NCBI GenBank assembly: GCA_039679945.1
Contig: JBDKTY010000168.1
Location: 1 to 64,000, forward strand
Length of the DNA stretch: 64,000 nucleotides
Reading direction: 5' to 3'
Source: SbD1 sp039679945
GTDB lineage: Bacteria; Desulfobacterota; Syntrophobacteria; Syntrophobacterales; Syntrophobacteraceae
The notes beneath the pieces are model-generated. The model did not search any database. It was not told the origin of the DNA and saw nothing but the letters and a program-made list of their open reading frames with translations. Shown one piece after another: positions 7,739-16,828 of the stretch. A program made the position numbers and the translations under genes. Each line of letters opens with the position of its first letter. The first letter of the stretch is position 1.

Positions 7739-9184
7739 TCACTCTTTCCGGATTACTGGCAAAGCGAAGCTGAATGTGCTTCCGCTCCCGGGTACGCTTC
7801 GCACCCCGATTTCGCCTCCATGCGCTTCCACGATAAATTTCGAGATGCTCAATCCCAGCCCCACGCCATCGACCTCATCGCGAACCCCGGATGCCCTGTA
7901 ATACTTGTGAAACACCAGGGACTGCTCCTCTTTAGCTATGCCGGGGCCACTGTCCGACACTGAAAAGATCAGCTCCTGTCCACGTTCGGAATCACTCTCT
8001 TCAACGGTGACTACAACTTCGGTACCATGCGGTGAAAACTTGATCGCGTTTCCAAGCAGATTCAGCAGTACCTGCTGGAGATTTTCCGGGTCGGCAAATA
8101 TCTGAGGGACGGCAGGCGCGATCACGGCCCTGATGGTTATCTCTTTGGCTTCAGCGGCCGGGAACACCCGTGAGATAGCCCCCCGGACAAATTCCGGGGC
8201 ATCCACGGGCCGCGGATGGATTTCAACCGCCCCCGCCTCCAGGCGGGAGATCTGCATCAAATGGTTGAGCAACAGGGTGATGCGTTCGATCTCGTGACTC
8301 GCAATCTCAAGAAAACGCCGCTGCTTTTCGTTGATGTCCCCCATCACCTCTTCAACAATGAGGTTTACGGATTCCCGTATGGATGTCAGCGGCGTTCTGA
8401 TTTCGTGGCTCAGCATAGAGATGAAATCCGATCTCATGCGCTCTTCTTCGGTGAGCCGGGCGGCCATGTCGTTGAATGCCCCCGCCAGTTCTCCGAATTC
8501 ATCGTTGGAATAGATACGGATGGGGTCCGTAATCCCGGTGCGAGACAGGGATTTGATCCCGCGCCTCAACTCGCGCAACGGGCGGTTCATTGAATAGGAA
8601 ATTCCTATGATCCCCAGCAGACCGATCACCAGTGAAGCCGCTAGCCCGATAGAACCCCATTGCACGGCAGTTCTGCCTCTCTGGCTGAGACCGATCATCC
8701 TGCTCTCAATTTGCTGTTCGTTCGCGGACCGCGCTTTGGATATCTTGTCCACCCACGAATTGATCAGTTCCTCCTTCAGCCACGGCAGGTCCGTCTCCGA
8801 CTGCTCCTTGGGTTGAGGGGCGAACTGATTCTGGTACTCCTGGTGGAGCTGTTGCCAGGGGCTGGCATCACCATCCCCTCCTCCAAACCACAGGACTTCA
8901 AAAAGGTTAGTCTCGTATTCCTTCAGGGCGGAGGCAAAATACTCTTTATAATCCTCCTTTTTAAGGAGATCATACTTCTTCTGGTTTTCCGCCATCCAAA
9001 GAAGGCTGTCTATCATCTTCTTGGACGCCGTGGCAATCCGGTAATTTCTGTTTGCTATATCCTCGGACGTCTTCACGAGTTGCCGGATGTGGATAAACAA
9101 AATGACGATTGTGCCGTAGAAAATCACCGAGGTAGCCAGATACCAGACGAAGAGTTTTAGTACAATTCCAAATTTGATCTTCAT
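7739..9184 (-). CDS. glrK: membrane sensor histidine kinase, GlrK-like
   Basis: 481 residues. Two transmembrane helices (about residues 8-33 and 176-198) enclose a mostly helical periplasmic sensor. HAMP (RPLRELRRGI onward), HisKA with His260 in MLSHEIRTPLTS, and a complete ATPase domain follow (N box LLNLLGNAIKFS, G1 SDSGPGI, G2 GVGLGLSIS). It should phosphorylate the sigma-54 activator encoded two genes downstream. The kinase-lipoprotein-regulator order and the length (E. coli GlrK is about 475 residues) support a GlrK/QseE-type sensor of envelope state. Confidence 0.87.
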   Translation of the reverse strand: MKIKFGIVLKLFVWYLATSVIFYGTIVILFIHIRQLVKTSEDIANRNYRIATASKKMIDSLLWMAENQKKYDLLKKEDYKEYFASALKEYETNLFEVLWFGGGDGDASPWQQLHQEYQNQFAPQPKEQSETDLPWLKEELINSWVDKISKARSANEQQIESRMIGLSQRGRTAVQWGSIGLAASLVIGLLGIIGISYSMNRPLRELRRGIKSLSRTGITDPIRIYSNDEFGELAGAFNDMAARLTEEERMRSDFISMLSHEIRTPLTSIRESVNLIVEEVMGDINEKQRRFLEIASHEIERITLLLNHLMQISRLEAGAVEIHPRPVDAPEFVRGAISRVFPAAEAKEITIRAVIAPAVPQIFADPENLQQVLLNLLGNAIKFSPHGTEVVVTVEESDSERGQELIFSVSDSGPGIAKEEQSLVFHKYYRASGVRDEVDGVGLGLSISKFIVEAHGGEIGVRSVPGSGSTFSFALPVIRKE

Positions 9185-9416
9185 TCCACTTAGCAGCTTA
9201 GCTGAATGTTGGCATTCCGGGAGCGTCGGTCGTTTTGCCCGTAACTAATAGTAAAACATACCCATGGGAGCGAAAAGCAGAAAGTAATCGAAAATCGGCG
9301 CAATACAAAGCATTATTTTGCGTGCTAGGATGGTGCTTTCGGAATCGGCCCGCCTGCCTCCGGATAAGTATTCGGGATGCTGCTGTCTCCGCGCGCTCGA
9401 TTCGAGGTGATTTTGC

Positions 9417-9446
9417 TTGACTGCAGCGTTTTGGATCGTTTAGAAT
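9417..9446 (+). promoter_or_regulatory. sigma-70-type promoter of tRNA-Gly
   Basis: TTGACT (9417-9422) and TAGAAT (9441-9446) are separated by 18 bp. The predicted start point is about 15 bp before the mature tRNA. The interval from 9185 to 9416 shows no gene. Confidence 0.6.
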
Positions 9447-9468
9447 TCATCCGTTTGCGAGGTCACTC

Positions 9469-9544
9469 GCGGGTGTAGCTCAGTTGGTAGAGCACAAGCT
9501 TCCCAAGCTTGGGGTCGCGGGTTCGAATCCCGTCGCCCGCTCCA
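9469..9544 (+). tRNA. tRNA-Gly (anticodon CCC)
   Basis: A complete cloverleaf: acceptor GCGGGTG/CGCCCGC, D arm with GCTCAGTTGGTAGAGC, anticodon stem CAAGC/GCTTG enclosing TTCCCAA (anticodon CCC), variable loop, and T arm GCGGG-TTCGAAT-CCCGT. The discriminator base is T and the 3' CCA is encoded in the DNA. It decodes GGG glycine codons. Confidence 0.96.
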
Positions 9545-9708
9545 GGTCGAGATGTCCCCTTCCTCTCTACATGGAAGGCTTCCCTTTTTGAGGTGGCTTG
9601 CCCTTTAAAAAGCGCAATGCCTACTTCGATCAGCGGATGACAACAATTCTGGATTCTGAGTTAAAGCATCATTCTAACTTGATTTAGATTATTGTCGGTC
9701 TGCTGAAG

Positions 9709-9737
9709 AAGTGGGTTTACTGCCCACTTTTTTTTTT
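9709..9737 (+). terminator. intrinsic terminator or leader hairpin before rimP
   Basis: Stem AAGTGGG/CCCACTT with a 7-nt loop, followed by ten T residues. It lies after tRNA-Gly and immediately before the rimP coding region. It would end tRNA transcription, or act as an attenuator if the rimP operon promoter lies upstream. Confidence 0.75.
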
Positions 9738-9767
9738 GCTGTCGGCAAGCGTACGAGGTTTGAGAGT

Positions 9768-10271
9768 TTGGAACAGTTGGTGGAAAAAGATCCGGACAAG
9801 CTCATAGCGGAAATATGGGCTCTCCTTGAACCGGTGGTTGTCTCCAAGGGGATGGAGATAATTGAGGTCGAATACCGTCGGGAGTCGATCGGCTGGGTAT
9901 TGCGTCTATTCATCGACAATCAGAGTGGTATCTCGGTCGATGATTGCGCCACGGTCAGCAGGGTGGCAAGCGATGTGCTTGACATGGCCGATCTCATCTC
10001 GAACTCGTACCACCTGGAGATTTCATCGCCTGGTCTAAACCGGCCTCTGCGAAAATGGGAACACTTTCAAAAACAGATCGGCAACATCGTGGAAGTCCGC
10101 ACGACCGTTCCCGTGGAGCAGAAACGGCGCAATTTTAAAGGGATCTTGAAAGAAGCGTCACCCGAACAGGTTATAATAGAGTGCGACGGGAAAGATCACG
10201 CTATAGAGATCGGCGGTATCGAGCGTGCGAAGCTTCTGTATTTTGAATCATCGAAGCGCAAGCCACAATAA
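9768..10271 (+). CDS. rimP: ribosome maturation factor RimP
   Basis: Assists maturation of the 30S ribosomal subunit. The N-terminal domain (EVEYRRESIGWVLRLFIDN, DDCATVSRVASDVLD, LEISSPGLNRPLR) and the SH3-like C-terminal domain (residues about 95-165) are typical. An open frame extends upstream to 9711, but that would place the start inside the terminator hairpin. A TTG at 9768, preceded by ACGAGG, gives 167 residues and is preferred; a GTG at 9780 is an alternative. First gene of the conserved rimP-nusA-infB operon. Confidence 0.87.
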   Translation: MEQLVEKDPDKLIAEIWALLEPVVVSKGMEIIEVEYRRESIGWVLRLFIDNQSGISVDDCATVSRVASDVLDMADLISNSYHLEISSPGLNRPLRKWEHFQKQIGNIVEVRTTVPVEQKRRNFKGILKEASPEQVIIECDGKDHAIEIGGIERAKLLYFESSKRKPQ

Positions 10272-10313
10272 CTTTGGATTATCGCAAAATATATCCGGGA
10301 GGAGTTTCGACTT

Positions 10314-11639
10314 ATGGCCAGTGAACTCAAGCGGTTGATCGATCAGGTCAGCAGAGAAAAAGGCATCGACCGCCAGACCTTGATTCACACTCTTGAAGAG
10401 GCCATCAAATCGGCTATCAAGAAGAAATACGGTTCTCGACTGGATCTGGATGTCACATTCAATGAAGAATATGGGGAAATTGAGGCCTTCCAGTTCAAGG
10501 AAGTGGTCGAGGAACTGACAGACCCCGATAAACAGGTGATTCTAGCCGAAGCGAAGAAACTGGACAGCGAGAGTGAGGTCGGCGACGAACTCGGCATTCG
10601 AATGGACACGGAGACACTTGGCCGCATTGCGGCCCAATCCGCCAAGCAGGTCATCATTCAGAAGATGAAGGATGCCGAGAGAGAGGTCGTCTACGACGAG
10701 TTCAAAAGCCGTAAGGGAGAAATTGTCAACGGCATCGTTCAGAGAGTGGACAAGGGAGGCATGATCGTCAATGTCGGACAGGCCGAGGCGGTTTTGCCAC
10801 CCAAGGAGCAGATCCCGCGAGAGGTGTTTCGTCAGGGAGACCGCATCCGGGCCTACGTGGTTGATGTCAAGAAGATCAGCAAGGGTCCGCAGATAATTCT
10901 CAGCCGGACACATCCGCACTTCTTGATTCAGCTCTTCCATTCCGAGGTGCCTGAAATCAGTGAAGGCATCGTGAGCATTATCAGCGCGGCGCGTGAACCC
11001 GGTTCCCGCGCGAAGATCGCCGTCATCTCCAAGGATTCGGACGTTGATCCGGTGGGCGCGTGCGTCGGCATGAAAGGCACCAGGGTTCAGAACGTGGTAC
11101 AGGAACTTAGGGGGGAAAAGATCGATATTATCCCATGGAATATGGACCCCGCCAAGTTCGTGGTAAACGCTCTGGCCCCGGCTATCATTTCCAAGGTCAT
11201 CATTGACCAGGCAAATCGGAGCATGGAGGTTATCGTCCCCGACGATCAGCTATCCCTCGCCATCGGCAAAAGAGGGCAGAATGTCCGGCTTGCCTCGAAG
11301 CTCACAAACTGGCGGATAGACGTCAAGAGCGAGAGCAGGTACGAAAGGCAGAAACAGGCCGGATACCAGGCGCTTCTCAGGATTCCGGGACTCGCGACGG
11401 AAATGGCCGACAGGCTTTATGAGGCCGGCATAGGGTCGCTGGAGGAATTCATTGAGTCGTCCTCCCTTGAGTTGGAGGATGTGACGCGCCTTTCGGTGGC
11501 GACGCTTGAAGCATTGCGCGCCGAGGCTCAAAAGTTGCTCGACTCCGATCAGGGGCAGAAACCGGTGGAAACCGCCGTTGAGCCCCAGGCCGAAGACCCT
11601 GAACAACCGGCGGCTGACTCCGAGCCTGTTGAGGAATAG
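10314..11639 (+). CDS. nusA: transcription termination/antitermination factor NusA
   Basis: Binds RNA polymerase and nascent RNA to control pausing, termination and antitermination. 441 residues: N-terminal polymerase-binding domain (1-125), S1 domain (about 130-200), two KH domains (KIAVISKDSDVDPVGACVG and QLSLAIGKRGQNVRLAS), and a C-terminal helix-hairpin-helix segment (LLRIPGLATEMADRLYEAG) ending in an acidic tail. The ribosome site GGGAGGAG stands before the ATG. It lies between rimP and ylxR as in most bacteria. Confidence 0.97.
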   Translation: MASELKRLIDQVSREKGIDRQTLIHTLEEAIKSAIKKKYGSRLDLDVTFNEEYGEIEAFQFKEVVEELTDPDKQVILAEAKKLDSESEVGDELGIRMDTETLGRIAAQSAKQVIIQKMKDAEREVVYDEFKSRKGEIVNGIVQRVDKGGMIVNVGQAEAVLPPKEQIPREVFRQGDRIRAYVVDVKKISKGPQIILSRTHPHFLIQLFHSEVPEISEGIVSIISAAREPGSRAKIAVISKDSDVDPVGACVGMKGTRVQNVVQELRGEKIDIIPWNMDPAKFVVNALAPAIISKVIIDQANRSMEVIVPDDQLSLAIGKRGQNVRLASKLTNWRIDVKSESRYERQKQAGYQALLRIPGLATEMADRLYEAGIGSLEEFIESSSLELEDVTRLSVATLEALRAEAQKLLDSDQGQKPVETAVEPQAEDPEQPAADSEPVEE

Positions 11640-11794
11640 CACGCTCGTTCGGGAAGCGTCCGGACGCGCCGTGCAATCGATCCTTTTTCTCACGGATCGG
11701 CAGGCATTGAATTTTGTCGTTGCGGGAGACCATGTCGTTGTTCAGGCGTCGGGAGACTGGAACATCAACCGGGGACAAACCCGAGGATCTTTTG

Positions 11795-12028
11795 ATGAAG
11801 GGTCACATTCCTATTCGCACATGTCTTGTCTGCGCGCGAAAAAACGCAAAGGACAGCATGGTGCGCCTTGCTCTCGACAGCCAGACGGGCGCTGTGGCGC
11901 CTGATTTGAAACAACGACTGATGGGACGCGGTGGGTACACCTGTCCGGATTGCCTGCAAAAACTGCGGTTTGACAAACGCGTTCAACGTGCTTTTCGCGG
12001 TGCGGCGCGCGAACTGCTTCTGAGTTAG
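11795..12028 (+). CDS. ylxR: YlxR family RNA-binding/nucleoid protein (DUF448)
   Basis: 77 residues with the family motif IRTCLVCARKNAKDSMVRL and a later GRGGYTCPDC. Members are small basic proteins encoded between nusA and infB; reported roles include nucleoid-associated regulation and RNase P interaction. The ATG at 11795 is preferred over longer starts because GAGG lies 8 nt upstream and the motif is then close to the N-terminus. Confidence 0.88.
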   Translation: MKGHIPIRTCLVCARKNAKDSMVRLALDSQTGAVAPDLKQRLMGRGGYTCPDCLQKLRFDKRVQRAFRGAARELLLS

Positions 12029-12142
12029 AATAAAGAAGATGCTTTCGAGGAATAGGGACATCATTTGAAGCCGGGCTCTTGGGGATGAGATGCAATTCCG
12101 GCCATGATGCAATTATTGATAGTGTTTAAGGGGGAAGTCTTC

Positions 12143-15082
12143 ATGACGAGAATCAGGGTGCACGAACTCGCAAAAGAGTTCAACATGGAAAACAAGGATA
12201 TGATTGACCGGATTTCGAAACAGGGCATTCTGGTCAAAAACCACATGAGCACGCTAACGGACGCCCAGGTGCTCAAAATAAGGCAGTTGTTCACCGAATC
12301 CAGATCCGAGCACATCGAGGAAAAGCGCATTGGCCGGGAGGTAATCCGCCGGCGAAAGCGCATGGAACCACAACCCGATGCCGAAATATCGCAGACAGAT
12401 CAGGTATTCGAAGAAGAACAGGTTGCACCGCCAGTTTCGGAAGCCCCCGAAATGGTTGAGATTCCCGTCGAGCCGAAAGCCGTTCCGGAAATCCCCGCCG
12501 GAAAGGAAGAAGAACCCGACAAGGCCATCGTCGAGCCGGAAATAGCCGCGGAGTCCGCCCCCCCTGCGGAACCCGAGACAATATCGCCTCCCGAGCCGGT
12601 CCTTGAGGCCGCCGAACAGGCACCCGAGACACCATCCCCCGCCGTCATTGTGAAGAAGGCCACTCCGCCCCTACATGATCGCAGTGAACCCGCACGCATC
12701 ATTAAACCGGCGCCGACACCACCTCCGGCGCAGACACCGACACCACCTCCTCAGGAGCTGAGAGTGAAAACCGTGGAACCTCCCTCGGCGGAGCAGTTGA
12801 AAACGGCGGCATCTCCGCCACCACCTCCCCAACCCTCTTCGCCCGCCACCCCGCCGGCGGAAGCCAAGACACCGACAGCCGTCCGACCTGCAGTTCCGGT
12901 CAAGGCCGCGCCTCTTACCGAGGAAGAGGAAGAGGACAAGAAGGCGAAAAAGGGCAAAAAGAGAAGACGGAAGAAGACAAAGAAAGACGAGCCCGCCAGA
13001 ATCATCAAACTTCCCGAAATACTGGCCGAAGAGGCCGAGGAAGAGCCGGATCTCACGGAACTGGCCACCCGTTTTATCGGCAAAGCGGCCGAAACGGTAG
13101 ACCAGAAGGCAAAACGCCGCAAGGTCGAAGAGGCGGAAAAGGACAAAGCAAAAGGCCCTCGGCGCAAGGAAGTCTTCCAAAAAGAGGACCTCTACACCAA
13201 GAAGGAACTTGCCGCTCAGGACGACCGCGGACGAACCAAGGGTGGTGGGAGGACCTTTTACAAGGAACCGCCGAAACCCGAGCCCGCCGCCGCGAAGGTC
13301 GGAAAGAAGCGCATCAAGATCGATGAAGCCATTACCGTCGCCAATCTTGCCAAGCAAATGGGAATGAAGGCCGGCGAAGTAATAAAAAAGCTTCTGCTGC
13401 TCGGACTGCAGGTCAATATTAACCAGGCGCTCGATTTCGATACCGCCGCCATCGTTGCTTCCGACTTCGAGTTCGAAGTCGAGAAGACTGCCTTCGAGGA
13501 AGAAGACGTATTGCAGGTCAAGGAAGACCGGGAAGAAGACCGTGTCTTCAGGCCGCCGGTCGTCACCGTCATGGGACATGTCGATCACGGCAAGACCTCC
13601 CTGCTTGATGGTATCCGCCACACCAACGTAATCGAAGGTGAAGCCGGGGGTATCACCCAGCATATCGGCGCCTATCATGTGAAGCTCGATAAAGGTGACA
13701 TCGTGTTTCTCGACACTCCGGGTCACGAGGCATTCACTTCGATGCGAGCACGGGGCGCCAAGGTAACCGATATTGTCATTCTGGTTGTCGCGGCGGACGA
13801 CGGCGTAATGCAGCAGACCATAGAGGCCATCAACCACGCCAAGGCCGCCGAAGTCCCGATTATCGTCGCCATCAATAAGATCGATAAACCGAACGCCAAC
13901 ATAGAAAGAGTCAAGCGCGAACTCTCCGAGCACGGCCTCATCCCTGAAGAATGGGGCGGCAGCACCACCATGGTCGAGATTTCCGCAAAGAAGCGGCTCG
14001 GCATCGAAGATCTCCTGGAAATGGTCCTGCTGCAGGCAGAACTGCTCGAATTGAAAGCCAATCCCAGGAAGGCTGCCAGGGGCCGCGTCATCGAGGCCAA
14101 GCTTGACAAAGGACGCGGACCGGTCGCCAGCGTTCTCGTCCAGGAAGGAACACTCAAGGCGGGTGACGCTTATGTCTGCGGTATCTATGCCGGCCGCGTG
14201 CGAAACATGTTCGATGACCATGGCACCAAGATTGACTCGGCCGGGCCGTCCCTGCCCGTCGAGGTGCTGGGCTTTTCGGGCGTACCCAACGCCGGTGACG
14301 ATTTCATAGTGCTCGCCGATGAAAAGCAGGCCAGGACGGTTGCCGAGCACAGGCAGCTCAAGTTCAGGGAAAAGGAACTTTCCCGCACCAGCAAGATCAC
14401 CTTGGAAAACCTCTTCGATCAGATCCAGGAAGGCGAAGTCAAGGAACTCAAGCTTATCCTGAAAACCGATGTCCATGGATCATTGGAAGCCATTGCCGAT
14501 TCGCTGGTGAAGCTCTCCACTTCCGAGGTGAAGGTCAACATCATTCACCAGGGCACCGGCGCGGTAACCGAAACGGATATCATGCTCGCTTCGGCGTCTA
14601 ACGCCATCATTATCGGTTTTAATATGCGCTCCGATCCGAAAGTCTTGGAGTTGGCCGATCAGGAGAGCGTGGACATGCGTTTCTATGATGTCATCTACCA
14701 GCTTTTGGACGACATCAAGAGCGCCATAGTGGGTATGCTGAAGCCCATCTACAAAGAGAACGTGATCGGCCGCGCCGAGGTACGGCAGACTTTCCATGTC
14801 CCGCGCGTGGGAATGATCGCCGGATGCTCCGTGCTCGACGGCCGTATTGAAAGAAACGCAAGAACCAGGGTGCTTCGCGACCAGGTTATTATCTTTGATG
14901 GCAAGATCAACTCGCTCAAACGTTTCAAGGACGATGCCAAGGAAGTCAAGGCGGGCTTCGAGTGCGGTATCGGAATCGAGAACTTTAACGACATCAAAGT
15001 AAACGACATCCTGGAGGCATACGAAATTCAGGAGATCAGACAGGTTCTCGAACCGGAGCATGAACGGAAAGCGGGGTCCTGA
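12143..15082 (+). CDS. infB: translation initiation factor IF-2
   Basis: GTPase that places fMet-tRNA on the 30S subunit. 979 residues. An N-terminal IF2 helix domain (MTRIRVHELAKEFNMENKDM) is followed by a long low-complexity linker rich in Pro, Ala, Glu and Lys (about residues 80-400), a second IF2-N domain (KRIKIDEAITVANLAKQMG), and the GTPase domain with G1 GHVDHGKTS, G3 DTPGHEAF and G4 NKIDKP, then domains II-IV. The start is set by GGGGGA 8 nt before ATG 12143; an upstream in-frame ATG at 12104 would add 13 unlikely residues. Confidence 0.97.
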   Translation: MTRIRVHELAKEFNMENKDMIDRISKQGILVKNHMSTLTDAQVLKIRQLFTESRSEHIEEKRIGREVIRRRKRMEPQPDAEISQTDQVFEEEQVAPPVSEAPEMVEIPVEPKAVPEIPAGKEEEPDKAIVEPEIAAESAPPAEPETISPPEPVLEAAEQAPETPSPAVIVKKATPPLHDRSEPARIIKPAPTPPPAQTPTPPPQELRVKTVEPPSAEQLKTAASPPPPPQPSSPATPPAEAKTPTAVRPAVPVKAAPLTEEEEEDKKAKKGKKRRRKKTKKDEPARIIKLPEILAEEAEEEPDLTELATRFIGKAAETVDQKAKRRKVEEAEKDKAKGPRRKEVFQKEDLYTKKELAAQDDRGRTKGGGRTFYKEPPKPEPAAAKVGKKRIKIDEAITVANLAKQMGMKAGEVIKKLLLLGLQVNINQALDFDTAAIVASDFEFEVEKTAFEEEDVLQVKEDREEDRVFRPPVVTVMGHVDHGKTSLLDGIRHTNVIEGEAGGITQHIGAYHVKLDKGDIVFLDTPGHEAFTSMRARGAKVTDIVILVVAADDGVMQQTIEAINHAKAAEVPIIVAINKIDKPNANIERVKRELSEHGLIPEEWGGSTTMVEISAKKRLGIEDLLEMVLLQAELLELKANPRKAARGRVIEAKLDKGRGPVASVLVQEGTLKAGDAYVCGIYAGRVRNMFDDHGTKIDSAGPSLPVEVLGFSGVPNAGDDFIVLADEKQARTVAEHRQLKFREKELSRTSKITLENLFDQIQEGEVKELKLILKTDVHGSLEAIADSLVKLSTSEVKVNIIHQGTGAVTETDIMLASASNAIIIGFNMRSDPKVLELADQESVDMRFYDVIYQLLDDIKSAIVGMLKPIYKENVIGRAEVRQTFHVPRVGMIAGCSVLDGRIERNARTRVLRDQVIIFDGKINSLKRFKDDAKEVKAGFECGIGIENFNDIKVNDILEAYEIQEIRQVLEPEHERKAGS

Positions 15083-15089
15083 GCCGACG

Positions 15090-15380
15090 ATGACCGTGGG
15101 GGTCGCTCTAACAACCTTCAGGCTTTATGAGGTTCATTCGCTCAAGGAAAAGCGGAGCATCATAAAGAGCCTGATTGAAAAAAGTCGGCACCGTTTCAAT
15201 GTTTCCGTCGCGGAGGTCGCTGATCAGGACGTACATCATAAGGCGGTCATCGGAATAGCCGTGATTGGAAATGACGGCCGTGTGCTTAATTCAGTCCTGG
15301 ACCGGATCATGGATTTCATGGAGAGCCTCGGCCTGGCTGAATTGGTGAGCCGTGAGATTGAACTGATCCCGATGGGTTGA
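15090..15380 (+). CDS. YlxP-like protein (DUF503)
   Basis: 96 residues: MTVGVALTTFRLYEVHSLKEKRSIIKSLIEK at the start and MDFMESLGLAELVSREIELIPMG at the end match the DUF503/YlxP family, usually encoded next to infB and rbfA. A ferredoxin-like fold is known; the function is unclear, probably in ribosome or RNA metabolism. It begins 7 bp after the infB stop. Confidence 0.87.
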   Translation: MTVGVALTTFRLYEVHSLKEKRSIIKSLIEKSRHRFNVSVAEVADQDVHHKAVIGIAVIGNDGRVLNSVLDRIMDFMESLGLAELVSREIELIPMG

Positions 15381-15455
15381 TGCGTGATATTGAGATTTAT
15401 GCTGGCGGGCGCTGAGACCCGGGAATGAGCCAGACCGAACAAGTTACAGGATGCC

Positions 15456-15821
15456 ATGGATTACAAGAGATCAGATAGAGTCGCGGACCTGCTGCAGCAG
15501 GAAATTGCCGAGCTGGTGCTGCGCAGGGTCAAGGACCCTCGCCTTGAAAATATTACTATCACCGGGGTCAAGGTTACGCCCGATCTCCAGCATGCGCGCG
15601 TTTTCTATTGCGTAATGGCCGGCACCGCGGGCGAACAGGCCAAGCAGGACGCTGCGGCCGGCCTTGAAAAGGCAAAGGGCTTTATCCGCCAGGAATTGGG
15701 CAAAAGACTTCGTCTGAGATATGTTCCTCAGCTCGGATTCGAATACGACACCTCTTTCGAGTATGGAGACAGGATCGAGAGGTTGTTGAAAGATATCAGC
15801 AAAGATGAACCACAACCGTAA
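15456..15821 (+). CDS. rbfA: 30S ribosome-binding factor RbfA
   Basis: 121 residues with a KH-like fold: RVADLLQQEIAELVLRRVKDPRL and ITGVKVTPDLQHARVFYCV are characteristic. It helps 16S rRNA 5'-end maturation, notably in the cold. The 3' end overlaps the nrnA start by 17 bp, consistent with coupled translation within the operon. Confidence 0.95.
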   Translation: MDYKRSDRVADLLQQEIAELVLRRVKDPRLENITITGVKVTPDLQHARVFYCVMAGTAGEQAKQDAAAGLEKAKGFIRQELGKRLRLRYVPQLGFEYDTSFEYGDRIERLLKDISKDEPQP

Positions 15822-16788
15822 CCTTAAAATACGCGAAATCATACAGGCCATTCGTGGAAACGAAAGCTTTCTGATCGCAACTCATGTCAGGCCGGACGGC
15901 GATGCCATCGGGGCGCTGCTCGGCGTCAAGCTCATGCTTGAGCGGCTCGGGAAGAAAGCGGACGCCTATTCCCAGGACGAGTTTCCACCCGAATATGAAT
16001 TCCTGCCGCAGGCCACGAAAGTGCGCTCCCAGCCGCAGGGGTCCGCGGGCTATGATGCGGCTATCCTGGTTGACTGCGGCGATTTCGAAAGAGTCGGCAC
16101 GGAGTTGGCGGAATTTATCGGCAGCCGGGTTCCGCTCGTGATCAACATAGATCACCACCTGACCGGCGCGCCGTTTGGTGGTGTCCACTGGGTTGAAACG
16201 GGCGCAAGCAGCACCTGCGAGATGCTTTTTGACATATGCATGCACCTCTCTTTGCCACTCGATCCGGACCTGGCCACACTCCTTTACACGGGACTCCTGA
16301 CCGACACGGGATCATTCCGGTTCTCCAACACCAGAAGGCGCGTGCTTGAAATTGCATCGATGCTTGTGGAATCCGGCGCCGACCCGGTAAGGATCGCGCA
16401 GCAGGTATACGACTCGTCGTCTCCGGAGAGGTTGAACCTTCTCGCGCTCGTACTCGGAACAGTCCAATTCCATGCGGAGTCGAGGATCGCCACGGCGGAA
16501 CTGTCGCGCGGCATGCTTGCCGCCACATCCACATCTTATATGGACAGTGAAGGGTTCATTAACCACCTGCGCTCCGTGAAGTCCGTCCTTATGGCGATGC
16601 TTCTGCGCGAGGGCAGCGAGGGTGTGATACACGTCAGCCTGAGATCGAGAAACGGTATAGACGTTGCACGATTCGCTCAGCGCTATGGCGGGGGAGGACA
16701 CCTGATGGCGGCCGCATGCCGTATCCCCGGCACGCTCGAAGCCGTACGGACCATGTTGACCAGGGATGCCGTGGATTACATTGCCTGA
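15805..16788 (+). CDS. nrnA: DHH-family nanoRNase/pAp phosphatase NrnA
   Basis: 327 residues. DHH phosphoesterase motifs are THVRPDGDAIGALLG, VDCGDFERVG and NIDHHLTG (metal ligands), with the DHHA1 glycine signature YGGGGHLMAAA at the C-terminus. NrnA degrades short RNA oligonucleotides and dephosphorylates 3'-phosphoadenosine 5'-phosphate. Position between rbfA and truB is common. It overlaps rbfA upstream. Confidence 0.92.
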   Translation: MNHNRNLKIREIIQAIRGNESFLIATHVRPDGDAIGALLGVKLMLERLGKKADAYSQDEFPPEYEFLPQATKVRSQPQGSAGYDAAILVDCGDFERVGTELAEFIGSRVPLVINIDHHLTGAPFGGVHWVETGASSTCEMLFDICMHLSLPLDPDLATLLYTGLLTDTGSFRFSNTRRRVLEIASMLVESGADPVRIAQQVYDSSSPERLNLLALVLGTVQFHAESRIATAELSRGMLAATSTSYMDSEGFINHLRSVKSVLMAMLLREGSEGVIHVSLRSRNGIDVARFAQRYGGGGHLMAAACRIPGTLEAVRTMLTRDAVDYIA

Positions 16789-16828
16789 GTTCGAGAGTTC
16801 AAAAGCGACATCGATTGGGGGAATTGAT

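Noticed and set aside
9209..9224. GG-N10-GC sigma-54-like element beside glrK
   Set aside because: The -12 half (GAGC) departs from TTGC and no RNA gene follows clearly, so it is mentioned only within the GlrK finding.
9711..9767. Longer rimP start
   Set aside because: It would begin inside a terminator hairpin and its T-tract, encoding an unlikely LLPTFFF stretch.
12671..14476. 601-residue open frame antisense to infB
   Set aside because: It has no recognisable motif and arises from the codon bias of infB.
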